NCBI GenBank assembly: GCA_927417275.1
Contig: CAKMJV010000031.1
Coordinates: 30,947-94,946, forward strand
Length of the DNA stretch: 64,000 nt
From: an uncultured Clostridia bacterium
GTDB taxonomy: Bacteria > Bacillota > Clostridia > Peptostreptococcales > Acidaminobacteraceae
Reading direction: 5' to 3'
How positions within the stretch are numbered: the first letter of the stretch is position 1; every line of letters begins with the position of its first letter. The position numbers and the translations under genes were made by a program. Below, piece after piece: positions 28,210-36,633 of this stretch. Under the pieces are notes generated by a model. It had not been told where the DNA came from and did no database searches. It worked only from the letters and a program-made list of their open reading frames with translations.

Positions 28210-28695
28210 ATGACAAAGAACTTTTTAACTGAAGAAAATTTTGTGAAGCTTCATCGCGTTATTGATGCGCATAAAGACATGCAAGGTCCATTAATGCCGA
28301 TTTTACATGAAGCACAACATATTTTCGGAGCAATTCCTATTGAAGTGCAAAAGGTCATTTCAGAAAAACTTAATACGCCATTGGCTGAAATCTATGGGGT
28401 GGTTACGTTCTATTCTCAATTTACACTTGAACCAAAAGGCGAATTTTTAATAGGTATTTGCTTAGGTACTGCTTGTTATGTTAGAGGTGCTCAGCAAATT
28501 ATCGATAAGATCTGTGAACTAACAGGCGTAGCCGTAGGCAAAACGTCTGCAGATGGTAAATTTTCTATTGAAGCAACGCGTTGCATAGGCGCTTGTGGCC
28601 TTGCACCTGTTTTAACTGTAAATGAAGATGTTTATGGAAGACTTACACTCAATGACATTCCAGGCATTGTACAAAAATACAAAGGCGCGAATTAA
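28210..28695 (+). CDS. hydC: NuoE-like subunit of trimeric [FeFe] hydrogenase
   Basis: A 161-residue thioredoxin-fold [2Fe-2S] protein of the NuoE/HydC type. N-terminal helices (residues 1-75, ending GVVTFYSQFTLEPKG) precede the ferredoxin-like domain. Cluster cysteines lie in CLGTACYVRG and CIGACGLAP, the NuoE pattern. In HydABC it passes electrons with the flavoprotein HydB. ATG 28210 follows AAGGAGG. First gene of the operon hydC-(2Fe-2S)-hydB-hydA; spacing between genes is 10-45 bp. Confidence 0.92.
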   Translation: MTKNFLTEENFVKLHRVIDAHKDMQGPLMPILHEAQHIFGAIPIEVQKVISEKLNTPLAEIYGVVTFYSQFTLEPKGEFLIGICLGTACYVRGAQQIIDKICELTGVAVGKTSADGKFSIEATRCIGACGLAPVLTVNEDVYGRLTLNDIPGIVQKYKGAN

Positions 28696-28705
28696 GGAGG
28701 CATAC

Positions 28706-29071
28706 ATGAAGAGTTTAGCTGAACTTACAAAATTAAGAGATGAATCTCTGAAAAGAGTGGATTTGAGAAAAGAAAGAAAAGGCACTAGAATCGTCGTGGG
28801 CATGGCTACTTGTGGCATCGCAGCAGGCGCACGTCCAGTATTAGCAGCACTTATGGATGAGGCACAAAAAAGAGGCTTGAAAGATGTTGAGATTACACAA
28901 ACAGGCTGTATAGGCGTATGTAGACTTGAGCCATTGGTTGAAGTTTATAAAGAAGGTGAAGACAAGGTAACATATGTTGAATTAACAGAAGAAAAAGCAA
29001 GAAGAATTATCGCTGAACATATTGTTAATGGACATATTGTCACTGAGTTGACGATCGGCGCAGCTAAGTAA
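28706..29071 (+). CDS. Thioredoxin-like [2Fe-2S] ferredoxin, hydrogenase operon accessory subunit
   Basis: A 121-residue protein: short helical N-terminus (SLAELTKLRDESLKRVDLRKE), then GTRIVVGMATCGIAAGARPVL and QTGCIGVCRLEPLVEVYKEG, the cysteine pattern of shethna-like thioredoxin-fold [2Fe-2S] proteins. Similar small proteins lie between hydC and hydB in many clostridial hydrogenase operons and may be an electron-transfer subunit. The start ATG 28706 follows AAGGAGG; upstream in-frame ATGs overlap hydC and lack ribosome sites. Confidence 0.85.
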   Translation: MKSLAELTKLRDESLKRVDLRKERKGTRIVVGMATCGIAAGARPVLAALMDEAQKRGLKDVEITQTGCIGVCRLEPLVEVYKEGEDKVTYVELTEEKARRIIAEHIVNGHIVTELTIGAAK

Positions 29072-29101
29072 TTAAAGCAAACCATTTTAGGAGGTTATTC
29101 A

Positions 29102-30898
29102 ATGGATTTTTATAGATCACATGTTCTTGTATGTGGTGGTACAGGTTGTGTTTCTTCAGGTGCTTATACTATAGAAGAAATGTTTAATAACGCACTGGTT
29201 GCGAAGGGCCTTGATAAAGAAGTGAAAGTTGTACGTACAGGCTGTTTTGGTCTGTGTGAAGCAGGTCCGATTTGTATCGTTTACCCTGAAGGCTCTTTCT
29301 ATTCACGTGTAGAGCAAAAAGATGTTGAAAGAATTGTAGATGAACATTTATTAAAAGGTCGTATTGTAAAAGATTTATTATATGTTGATAAAGCGGCAAC
29401 TGTAACGGATATTCAAACGTCGATTAGTGACGTTACTTTTTATAAAAAGCAAAAAAGAGTTGCACTTGCGAATTGTGGTGTGATTAATCCTGAAATCATC
29501 GAAGAATATATTGCATTTGATGGTTACCAAGCTTTAGGTAAAGCTTTAACTGAAATGACACCAGTTGATGTCATTAATGAAATGAAAAAATCTGGTCTAC
29601 GTGGCAGAGGCGGCGGTGGATTCCCTACAGGCTTAAAGTGGGAGTTTACATCTAAATCTCCAGGAGATATAAAATATGTTGCTTGTAATGCAGATGAAGG
29701 CGATCCAGGGGCATTTATGGACCGTTCTGTATTAGAAGGCGATCCACACTGTATTATCGAAGCTATGGCGATTGCGGCTTACGCAATCGGTGCTGAAAAA
29801 GGTTATGTGTATATCCGTGCTGAGTATCCAATTGCAGTTAAACGTTTGGGCATCGCAATTGCACAAGCAAATGAAATGGGTTTACTCGGTAAAGACATTT
29901 TAGGCAGTGGTTTTAACTTTGAAATGGAAATTCGTTTAGGTGCAGGCGCATTCGTTTGTGGTGAAGAAACAGCACTTATCGCTTCTATCGAAGGTGAACG
30001 CGGTATGCCTAGACCTAAGCCACCGTTTCCAGCACAAAAAGGAATATTCGGCAAACCAACGGTTATCAATAACGTAGAAACGTATGCCGTTGTGCCTCAA
30101 ATTATTTTAAAAGGTGCAGACTGGTTTACATCATTCGGTACAGAAAAATCTCCAGGTACAAAAGTTTTTGCACTTGGTGGAAAAATCAACAACACGGGAC
30201 TCGTAGAAATTCCGATGGGTACTTCACTTAAAGAAGTTATCTTTGATATCGGTGGTGGTATTCCAGATGGTCGTAAGTTTAAAGCTGTTCAAACAGGTGG
30301 TCCATCAGGTGGTTGCTTAACTGAAGCGCATCTTGATACACCGATAGATTTTGATACGTTAACAGCACTTGGCTCCATGATGGGTTCGGGTGGTATGATC
30401 GTCGTTGATGATTCAAACTGTATGGTAGACTTTGCGCGATTCTTCTTAGACTTTACGGTAGATGAGTCTTGTGGTAAATGTGTACCTTGTAGAGAAGGTA
30501 CAAAGAGAATGCTAGAAATGTTAGAAAAGATTACTTCTGGAAATGGCACGATGCAAGATCTTGATAAATTAGAAGAACTTGCTTATGCGATTAAAGATTC
30601 TTCTTTATGTGGTTTGGGCCAAACAGCACCAAATCCTGTTCTATCGACGTTAAAATATTTTAAAGATGAGTACATTGCACACGTTGTAGATAAAAAATGT
30701 CCAGCAGGCATGTGCCAAGATTTACTCTCAATCGTTATAGTAGATGGCTGTATCGGTTGTACGGCTTGTAAACGCGTATGTCCAGTTGATGCAATTAGCG
30801 GCGAAGTGAAGCAAAATCATGTCATCGATCAAGCAAAATGTATTAAATGTGGCGCTTGTATCCCGAAATGTCCTAAGAAAGTTATTGTGAAACAATAA
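29102..30898 (+). CDS. hydB: NuoF-like flavoprotein subunit of [FeFe] hydrogenase
   Basis: A 598-residue subunit carrying, in order: an N-terminal thioredoxin-like [2Fe-2S] domain (CGGTGCVSSG, RTGCFGLCEAGP), the NuoF core with NADH/FMN motifs GRGGGGFPTGLKW and CNADEGDPGAFMDR, an SLBB segment, the [4Fe-4S] site ESCGKCVPCREGT, and a C-terminal two-cluster ferredoxin (CIGCTACKRVCPVD, CIKCGACIPKCPK). HydB oxidises or reduces NAD(H) and, in electron-bifurcating enzymes, couples it to ferredoxin. Whether this enzyme bifurcates cannot be decided from sequence alone. ATG 29102 follows GGAGG. Confidence 0.94.
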   Translation: MDFYRSHVLVCGGTGCVSSGAYTIEEMFNNALVAKGLDKEVKVVRTGCFGLCEAGPICIVYPEGSFYSRVEQKDVERIVDEHLLKGRIVKDLLYVDKAATVTDIQTSISDVTFYKKQKRVALANCGVINPEIIEEYIAFDGYQALGKALTEMTPVDVINEMKKSGLRGRGGGGFPTGLKWEFTSKSPGDIKYVACNADEGDPGAFMDRSVLEGDPHCIIEAMAIAAYAIGAEKGYVYIRAEYPIAVKRLGIAIAQANEMGLLGKDILGSGFNFEMEIRLGAGAFVCGEETALIASIEGERGMPRPKPPFPAQKGIFGKPTVINNVETYAVVPQIILKGADWFTSFGTEKSPGTKVFALGGKINNTGLVEIPMGTSLKEVIFDIGGGIPDGRKFKAVQTGGPSGGCLTEAHLDTPIDFDTLTALGSMMGSGGMIVVDDSNCMVDFARFFLDFTVDESCGKCVPCREGTKRMLEMLEKITSGNGTMQDLDKLEELAYAIKDSSLCGLGQTAPNPVLSTLKYFKDEYIAHVVDKKCPAGMCQDLLSIVIVDGCIGCTACKRVCPVDAISGEVKQNHVIDQAKCIKCGACIPKCPKKVIVKQ

Positions 30899-30940
30899 TT
30901 TCTTGAACAGTCAAGATTATATGAAAGAGGTGTACTTATC

Positions 30941-32686
30941 GTGAGTAATGTAAGTTTATCTATAAATGGCGTTCAATATGAAGTGCCAAGTGAATTAACA
31001 GTATTAGAAGCGGCTAGAACAGTTGGTATTGATATCCCAACACTATGTTTCTTAAAAGATATTAACGAAGTGGGCGCATGTCGCGTTTGTGTTGTTGAAG
31101 TTGAAGGCGCTAGAGCACTTCAAGCGTCATGTGTACTTCCAGTGCGCGAGGGCATGGTCGTAAATACAAATAATACACGTGTAAGAAAAGCCAGAAAAAA
31201 TACAGTTGAGCTTTTGCTTGCAAATCACAATAGAGAATGTACAACATGTGTAAGAAGTAAGAACTGTGAGTTACAGTCGATTTCTGAAGAATTGAGTATT
31301 CGTACAATTCCTTATGAAGGCGAAAAAAGAGAGCCATCTTACGATGACTTATCGCCATCTATTATCAGAGATTCTAGCAAATGTATTTTATGTGGTCGTT
31401 GTGTAAGTGCATGTAAAAATGTTCAAGGCATCGGTATTTTAGAGTTCTTAAACCGTGGCTTTAAAACGACAGTTGGTCCAGCATTTGAAATGAGCATGAA
31501 AGATGTACCATGTATATACTGTGGTCAATGTATGGTGACATGTCCAGTTGGCGCACTTACTGAAAAACCGGCAATTGATGCAGTTTGGAAGTTGATTGAA
31601 GACAAATCAAAACATGTTATCGTTCAATCTGCACCTGCTGTAAGAGCGGCACTTGGTGAAGAATTTGGATACCCAATCGGCACAAATGTAACGGGTAAAC
31701 TTGCTACAGCGCTAAGAAGATTAGGCTTTGATAAAGTATTTGATACGAATTGGGCTGCTGATGTTACCATTATGGAAGAAGGCACAGAGTTGCTAGATCG
31801 TTTACAAAACGGTGGCGTTCTACCGATGATTACATCTTGTTCACCAGGATGGGTTAGATATATTGAGTTCCAATACCCTGAACTTTTACCACATTTATCT
31901 TCTTGTAAGTCACCACAGAATATGTTTGGTGCCCTTGCGAAAAGCTATTATGCTGAAAAACATGGCATTGATCCTAAAGACATCGCAGTTGTTTCTGTTA
32001 TGCCTTGTACGTCTAAAAAATCTGAAATCGTTAGACCTGAGTTAGAAGTAAACGGTTATAGAGATGTGGATGTTTCTATTACAACCAGAGAACTTGCGCT
32101 TATGATTAAAGAAGCTAGATTAGAGTTTGATAAGTTAGAAGAAGGTACATTTGATCCTTTCATGGGTAATTATACAGGCGCTGGTTTGATTTTCGGAGCA
32201 ACAGGCGGCGTTATGGAAGCGGCACTTAGAACCGTTGCAGATGTATTGACTGGTGAAGATTTAGAAAATGTTGAGTATCATGCAGTACGTGGTATTGAAG
32301 GCATCAAAGAAGCGACAGTAAATATTGCAGGAAAAGAAATCAAAATCGCTGTTGCGCACAATACGACAAATGCTGGCATTTTACTTGAAAAAATTAAAAA
32401 AGGCGAAGCGGACTATCACTTTATTGAAGTCATGGCTTGTCCAGGTGGTTGTGTAAACGGTGGTGGTCAACCGATTCAACCAGCTAACGTTAGAAATGTA
32501 ATCGATATCAGAGCGGAAAGAGCGAAAGCGCTTTACTCAGAAGATGCGTCTTTAACCGTTAGAAAATCGCATAAAAACCCTGAAATCAAGAAACTTTACG
32601 ATGAGTTTTTAGGCAAACCAAATTCACATAAGGCGCATGAGTTACTTCATACGCATTATGTTGCTAAAGAAAAATTCCCATTATAA
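30941..32686 (+). CDS. hydA: [FeFe] hydrogenase catalytic subunit
   Basis: A 581-residue NAD-linked type HydA. In order: [2Fe-2S] plant ferredoxin domain (Cys36, 47, 50, 64), His-Cys3 [4Fe-4S] site (His96, Cys100, 103, 109), two-[4Fe-4S] domain (Cys148-158, Cys191-201), and the H-cluster domain. Motif L2 is MPCTSKKSE (Cys356) and L3 is EVMACPGGCVNGGGQP (Cys500, Cys504). Motif L1 reads TSCSPGW (298-304), with Ser301 where the textbook motif TSCCPxW has the second cysteine. GTG 30941 is the start, after a GAGG site. Closes the hyd operon. Confidence 0.95.
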   Translation: MSNVSLSINGVQYEVPSELTVLEAARTVGIDIPTLCFLKDINEVGACRVCVVEVEGARALQASCVLPVREGMVVNTNNTRVRKARKNTVELLLANHNRECTTCVRSKNCELQSISEELSIRTIPYEGEKREPSYDDLSPSIIRDSSKCILCGRCVSACKNVQGIGILEFLNRGFKTTVGPAFEMSMKDVPCIYCGQCMVTCPVGALTEKPAIDAVWKLIEDKSKHVIVQSAPAVRAALGEEFGYPIGTNVTGKLATALRRLGFDKVFDTNWAADVTIMEEGTELLDRLQNGGVLPMITSCSPGWVRYIEFQYPELLPHLSSCKSPQNMFGALAKSYYAEKHGIDPKDIAVVSVMPCTSKKSEIVRPELEVNGYRDVDVSITTRELALMIKEARLEFDKLEEGTFDPFMGNYTGAGLIFGATGGVMEAALRTVADVLTGEDLENVEYHAVRGIEGIKEATVNIAGKEIKIAVAHNTTNAGILLEKIKKGEADYHFIEVMACPGGCVNGGGQPIQPANVRNVIDIRAERAKALYSEDASLTVRKSHKNPEIKKLYDEFLGKPNSHKAHELLHTHYVAKEKFPL

Positions 32687-32705
32687 GTATAACAATCACT
32701 ATTTT

Positions 32706-32740
32706 AAAATGAGGGCATTGCCCTCATTTTTTATTTTTTT
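32706..32740 (+). terminator. Rho-independent terminator of the hydrogenase operon
   Basis: Stem AAAATGAGGGC / GCCCTCATTTT, loop ATT, then a long T-rich tract. Confidence 0.88.
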
Positions 32741-32818
32741 GAACCCATGGTTTATAAATCGAATGAAATGGTTTACAATGAAAATATGACCCAATATAAA
32801 ATTACAGAGGAGTAAGCA

Positions 32819-33445
32819 TTGAAAAGACCATTGGTAATCTCAATTGAAGGTGGAGAAGGCGCAGGAAAATCCACAGTTTTAAAAGGCATCTCCGACTATT
32901 TTGAAAAAAGAAATATGGATTTTTTGGTTACGAGAGAACCAGGAGGGGTTCGCATATCAGAACTCATACGTCATATCATTTTAGAAAAGACATATACGGA
33001 AATGGATCCACGTACAGAAGCGTTGTTATTTGCTGCTGCAAGACGCCAACATTTGGTTGAGAAAGTACTACCGGCACTTGATCGTGGAAAAATCGTCATT
33101 TTCGATCGATTTGTGGACTCGTCACTTGTTTATCAAGGGTATGTACGTGGCATTGGGATAGAAGCCGTGTATGAAATAAACCACTTTGCGATTGAAGGCT
33201 TTTTACCAGACTTAACGTTGTATTTTGATGTCGATCCAAGGATTGGCATGGCGCGTATAGAAAGTAATCCAGATCGTGAAATCAATAAATTGGATTTAGA
33301 AGGACTGGTTTTTCATGAGAAAGTAAGAGAAGGGTATATGAAGTTATTAGAGATGTATCCAAAACGCATGATTAAAATTGATGCCAATCAAGACCTAGAA
33401 AGTGTTCTATCGGCGACAATAAAAGAAGTTGAACGTCACATTTAA
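32819..33445 (+). CDS. tmk: Thymidylate kinase
   Basis: Tmk phosphorylates dTMP to dTDP. P-loop GGEGAGKST near residue 10, DRX motif FDRFVDSSLVYQG, TREPGG (substrate-binding) and the LID-region residues are present; 208 residues is normal. TTG 32819 is the start, preceded by GAGGAG. In many Clostridia tmk precedes a short conserved gene and holB; here it is followed by the sensory module instead. Its 3' end contains the promoter of that module. Confidence 0.95.
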   Translation: MKRPLVISIEGGEGAGKSTVLKGISDYFEKRNMDFLVTREPGGVRISELIRHIILEKTYTEMDPRTEALLFAAARRQHLVEKVLPALDRGKIVIFDRFVDSSLVYQGYVRGIGIEAVYEINHFAIEGFLPDLTLYFDVDPRIGMARIESNPDREINKLDLEGLVFHEKVREGYMKLLEMYPKRMIKIDANQDLESVLSATIKEVERHI

Positions 33446-33457
33446 AGATGTTATAAT
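33429..33457 (+). promoter_or_regulatory. Promoter of the DRTGG/HydS-like sensory module
   Basis: TTGAAC (33429-33434), 17-bp spacer, TATAAT (33452-33457) with TG at 33449-33450. It begins within tmk and directs transcription from about 33464, so the module has its own unit. Confidence 0.72.
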
Positions 33458-33468
33458 GTAAGTGTTAA

Positions 33469-33486
33469 TTGTTAAATAATTAACTT
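33469..33486 (+). promoter_or_regulatory. Rex operator candidate of the sensory module
   Basis: TTGTTAAATAATTAACTT matches the Rex consensus TTGTTAANNNNTTAACAA at 12 of 14 positions (last two differ). It sits about 12 bp after the -10, the same place as the site in front of the hyd operon. It is embedded in a larger dyad GTTAATT-N7-AATTAAC (33464-33484). Confidence 0.65.
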
Positions 33487-33507
33487 TCGTTGATTAGAGG
33501 AGGCAAT

Positions 33508-33855
33508 ATGCACTTGAAAAATATAAAAGAAATCGTAAATGCAGAAGTACTCGCATATGAAGAAGGGCTGGACATGGAAATCTTAACCGCTTTTGGTTCG
33601 GATTTAATGAGCGATGTATTGGCGTATGTAGAAGAAGACACATTGCTGATCACGGGTCTTACCAATCAACAAGTGATTAGGACCGCAGAGATGCTTGATT
33701 TAAAAGCGATATTGTTTGTACGAGGAAAGATTCCCGCTGAAGATGTATTGACGTTGGCAAGAGAAAAGCGCATCATTTTAATGTCAACCAAAGAGTCTCT
33801 ATTTACAGTATCGGGGATGCTTTATACAAACGGTCTAAAGGGCATATCTATTTGA
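33508..33855 (+). CDS. DRTGG-domain protein (module gene 1)
   Basis: A 115-residue protein filled by a DRTGG-like domain: LKNIKEIVNAEVLAYEEGLDMEILTAFGSDLMSDVLAYVEEDTLLITGLTNQQVIRTAEM, followed by AILFVRGKIPAEDVLTLAREKRIILMSTKESLFTVSGMLY. DRTGG domains occur in phosphotransacetylase and CBS proteins and are thought to bind small ligands; function is not settled. ATG 33508 follows GAGGAGG; an earlier in-frame start at 33490 lacks a site. A second DRTGG protein lies four genes on. Confidence 0.85.
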   Translation: MHLKNIKEIVNAEVLAYEEGLDMEILTAFGSDLMSDVLAYVEEDTLLITGLTNQQVIRTAEMLDLKAILFVRGKIPAEDVLTLAREKRIILMSTKESLFTVSGMLYTNGLKGISI

Positions 33856-33875
33856 CCATTAAGGAGCAGAACACT

Positions 33876-34322
33876 ATGCAATCATACTATAAAGATGAGA
33901 ATAATGTTGCGATGAAATTGCACTTTGATGTCATTAAAGATGACTTTTCAAGAGCAGGTGAAGCCTCAAGTAAAATCAAGAATACTTTAAGACAATTGGC
34001 TATAGATGCAAACTTGTTAAGGCGCATCGCCATAGCAACCTATGAAGCGGAAATCAATTTAGTCATCCATTCATTTGGTGGCACGATTGAAGTATATATA
34101 AAACCAGATTGTGTGGAAATATACGTTGAAGATTGTGGTCCGGGTATAGAAAATGTGGAACGCGCCATGACAAAAGGTTTTAGTACGGCGACATCAATCG
34201 CTAGGGAAATGGGATTTGGTGCTGGCATGGGTTTACCCAATATGGAGAAAGTCAGTGACGAATTTGCTATAGAATCACAACTTGATATTGGGACTCAAAT
34301 TAAAATGGTAGTGAAATACTAA
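33876..34322 (+). CDS. Anti-sigma-factor-like ATP-binding protein (module gene 2)
   Basis: A 148-residue GHKL ATPase of the RsbW/SpoIIAB type. N box ATYEAEINLVIHSFGG, G1 EDCGPGIENVERAMTKGFSTA, and G2 GFGAGMGLPNMEKVSDEF are clear. Such proteins bind a sigma factor or act as serine kinases on an antagonist; no partner is encoded next to it. The start ATG 33876 has GGAG upstream; TTG 33852 overlaps the preceding gene. In similar clostridial clusters the gene is found with HydS-like and PHP genes. Confidence 0.85.
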   Translation: MQSYYKDENNVAMKLHFDVIKDDFSRAGEASSKIKNTLRQLAIDANLLRRIAIATYEAEINLVIHSFGGTIEVYIKPDCVEIYVEDCGPGIENVERAMTKGFSTATSIAREMGFGAGMGLPNMEKVSDEFAIESQLDIGTQIKMVVKY

Positions 34323-34346
34323 GTTCTTCCTTTTGTGGAGGTGAAA

Positions 34347-35579
34347 ATGAAAAATTATTGGCATTCAGTAGTTTTAGAAAAAGACTATTGTAATGGCTGT
34401 ACCCATTGTTTAGATAGATGCCCCACACAAGCAATTCGGATTGTGGATGGGAAGGCAAAAATAATAGAGGCTCGATGTATTGATTGTGGCGAGTGTTTAC
34501 GCGTGTGCCCCTATCATGCAAAAGGTGCGTTGGTCAGTAATCTTGAGATTATTAAAAACTATAAATATACGGTAGCATTGCCTGCCATTTCATTCTATGG
34601 TCAGTTTCCTTTAGAATATGATATGAATACCATTTATAATGGCTTGTTACAACTAGGTTTTGACGAAGTGTATGATACCGCACATGCAGCAGAACTTTTA
34701 TCGGTGTATGAAAATGCAATGTTAGATAAAGAGCATATTCACAAACCACTTATTTCAACTTATTGTCCCGTTATTACGCGATTGATTCAAATTAAATATC
34801 CCGCTCTGATTGATCACATTATAAAGTTAGAATCGCCCATGGAAATTGGTGCGAGGCATGTCAGAAAAAGATTGATTGCTGAAGGCTATAAAAATGAAGA
34901 AATTGGGATTATATATATTACACCATGTCCAGCTAAAATCACCAGTATTAAAGATCCCATTGGTATATCGAAATCCAACATTGATGAGGCCGTTTCAACT
35001 GAGGAAATCTATTATAAACTCATGAAATTTATAGACAAAATTGTGCCGGAGCATCAAATTCAAAAATCAACGGGTAAGGGAATTGGATGGGCAAGAGTAG
35101 GTGGTCAGAGTTACGCCATGGACATCGAAGATTATATTGCTGTAGATGGCATAGAAGAAGTCATAAAGGTGCTCGAATCCATGGAACTTGGGAAACTTAA
35201 TTCATTAGACTTTTTTGAAGGTTATGCATGCGTTAATGGATGTGTTGGTGGACCACTTAATGTTGAAAACACATTTATTGGTAAGAATCGTATTCGAAAA
35301 CTTGCAAAACAATATGGCATGGATTTACCTGTAAAGGTAGACATTAAATTGACACCTGATAATATGGAATGGAATTTACCGATAGAACCCATGCCTGTTT
35401 TTAAATTAGATAAAGACTTTAAGCGTGCACTAGAAAAAATGGCAAAAATTGAGGAGTACACGCAAATGTTGCCTGGTATAAACTGTGGTGCATGTGGTGC
35501 GCCAAATTGTCGTATTTTAGCAGAGGACATCGTAAATGGGTTTGCTAAAATTGAAGATTGCAAATTGAGAAGTAAATAA
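34347..35579 (+). CDS. HydS-like sensory [FeFe] hydrogenase-related Fe-S protein (module gene 3)
   Basis: 410 residues. Two [4Fe-4S] sites (Cys15, 18, 21, 25; Cys44, 47, 50, 54), an H-cluster-type domain retaining all four cysteines expected for the cubane (Cys140 in STYCP, Cys194 in TPCPAK, Cys295 and Cys299 in YACVNGCVGG), and a C-terminal Fe-S domain (INCGACGAPNC, then Cys405). The catalytic surroundings differ from true HydA: L1 TSCCP is STYCP, Met of L2 is Thr, Met of L3 is Tyr. This pattern suits a sensor or electron carrier more than a producing enzyme. ATG 34347 has GGAGG upstream. PAS domains seen in some HydS proteins are absent. Confidence 0.88.
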   Translation: MKNYWHSVVLEKDYCNGCTHCLDRCPTQAIRIVDGKAKIIEARCIDCGECLRVCPYHAKGALVSNLEIIKNYKYTVALPAISFYGQFPLEYDMNTIYNGLLQLGFDEVYDTAHAAELLSVYENAMLDKEHIHKPLISTYCPVITRLIQIKYPALIDHIIKLESPMEIGARHVRKRLIAEGYKNEEIGIIYITPCPAKITSIKDPIGISKSNIDEAVSTEEIYYKLMKFIDKIVPEHQIQKSTGKGIGWARVGGQSYAMDIEDYIAVDGIEEVIKVLESMELGKLNSLDFFEGYACVNGCVGGPLNVENTFIGKNRIRKLAKQYGMDLPVKVDIKLTPDNMEWNLPIEPMPVFKLDKDFKRALEKMAKIEEYTQMLPGINCGACGAPNCRILAEDIVNGFAKIEDCKLRSK

Positions 35580-35598
35580 ATTACGAGGTGGTAGGACG

Positions 35599-35931
35599 AT
35601 GCAAACAAAAGAGTTAATTAATAAACACAATTTCAAATTGCTTTCAGGAACGGATTTGGAACGTTCAATTTCTAATGTATATTCATGTGACCTATTAAGT
35701 TGGGTCATGGCTAAAGGTAAAAACGACACCGCATGGATTACGGTACAGACGCATAATAACATATTAGCCGTTGCATCACTGCTGGATTTTTCCTGTATCA
35801 TTATCCCAGAAGGCATTCAAGTAGATCAAGAAATCATCGACAAGGCAAATGATCAGGACGTTGTGATGTTGTCGACGCCTTTAGAGACATTTGAAATTTT
35901 TAAAATATTGTATGAAGCAGGCATTCAGTAG
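35599..35931 (+). CDS. DRTGG-domain protein (module gene 4)
   Basis: 110 residues, divergent DRTGG domain: TKELINKHNFKLLSGTDLERSISNVYSCDLLSWVMAKGKNDTAWITVQTHNNILAVASLLDFSCIIIPEGIQVDQEIIDKANDQDVVMLSTPLETFEIFKILYEAGI. It shares the plan of module gene 1 (turn-on strand, ITV/ITG segment, A/S-rich helix, MLSTxExxFE/T). ATG 35599 follows GAGGTGG. The stop overlaps the next start by one base, showing translational coupling. The ligand is unknown. Confidence 0.82.
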   Translation: MQTKELINKHNFKLLSGTDLERSISNVYSCDLLSWVMAKGKNDTAWITVQTHNNILAVASLLDFSCIIIPEGIQVDQEIIDKANDQDVVMLSTPLETFEIFKILYEAGIQ

Positions 35932-36632
35932 TGAACTATGCCTATGATTTGCATATTCACTCTTGTATTTCACCTTGTGCCAGTGATGATATGACGCCAA
36001 ACAACATCGTTAATATGGCGTTTATCAAAGGTTTAAAAATTATCTCTGTAACAGATCACAACAGTGCAAAGCATTGTCGCGTGATTGAAAGGCTAACCAA
36101 ACAAACGGGGATTCTTTACATCCCGGGGATGGAAGTTCAAACCCGAGAAGAGGTACATGTTTTATGTTATTTTAAAACAGTAGAAGCCATAGAGGCTTTT
36201 GATCAGCGATTGGAAGTATTGAAGTCAAAAGTGAAGAATAAACCCAAAGTCTTTGGTAATCAATTTGTTTGTGATGAAAACGATGAAATTATTGAGCATG
36301 TCGAGGAGGCTTTGATTTTATCCGTTGATATTGGTATTGATGATTTAAAACGATTGGTGGATGATTTTGAAGGCGCTTTTGTCCCAGCACATATCAATAA
36401 AAATGCAAATAGCTTACTTGTAAATTTAGGTTTTATACCTGAATCGCTAAATGTTGGTTGCATCGAAAGGTTCGAGAGAAGTCCAATAGATAAAGACATA
36501 TTGGCAAAATATCGCGTAATTTTGAATTCTGATGCACATTATTTAGAATCGATTAATGAACCGATAAATCATCTTGCACTAGAACGTTTGACGGCGGATA
36601 CAGTGATACATTTTTTAATAGGAAAGGGTTAA
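35931..36632 (+). CDS. PHP-domain phosphoesterase (module gene 5)
   Basis: 233 residues with PHP metal motifs: YDLHIHSCISPCASDDMTP (motif I), SVTDHNSAKH (motif II), GMEVQT (Glu), HVL, the LSVDIG...FVPAHINK stretch with a His, and late NSDAHYLES (motif IV). PHP enzymes hydrolyse phosphate esters with a trinuclear metal site. GTG 35931 overlaps the preceding stop. The substrate is unknown; in this family of clusters it may act on a nucleotide signal or phosphoprotein, which is speculation. Confidence 0.88.
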   Translation: MNYAYDLHIHSCISPCASDDMTPNNIVNMAFIKGLKIISVTDHNSAKHCRVIERLTKQTGILYIPGMEVQTREEVHVLCYFKTVEAIEAFDQRLEVLKSKVKNKPKVFGNQFVCDENDEIIEHVEEALILSVDIGIDDLKRLVDDFEGAFVPAHINKNANSLLVNLGFIPESLNVGCIERFERSPIDKDILAKYRVILNSDAHYLESINEPINHLALERLTADTVIHFLIGKG

Positions 36633-36633
36633 T

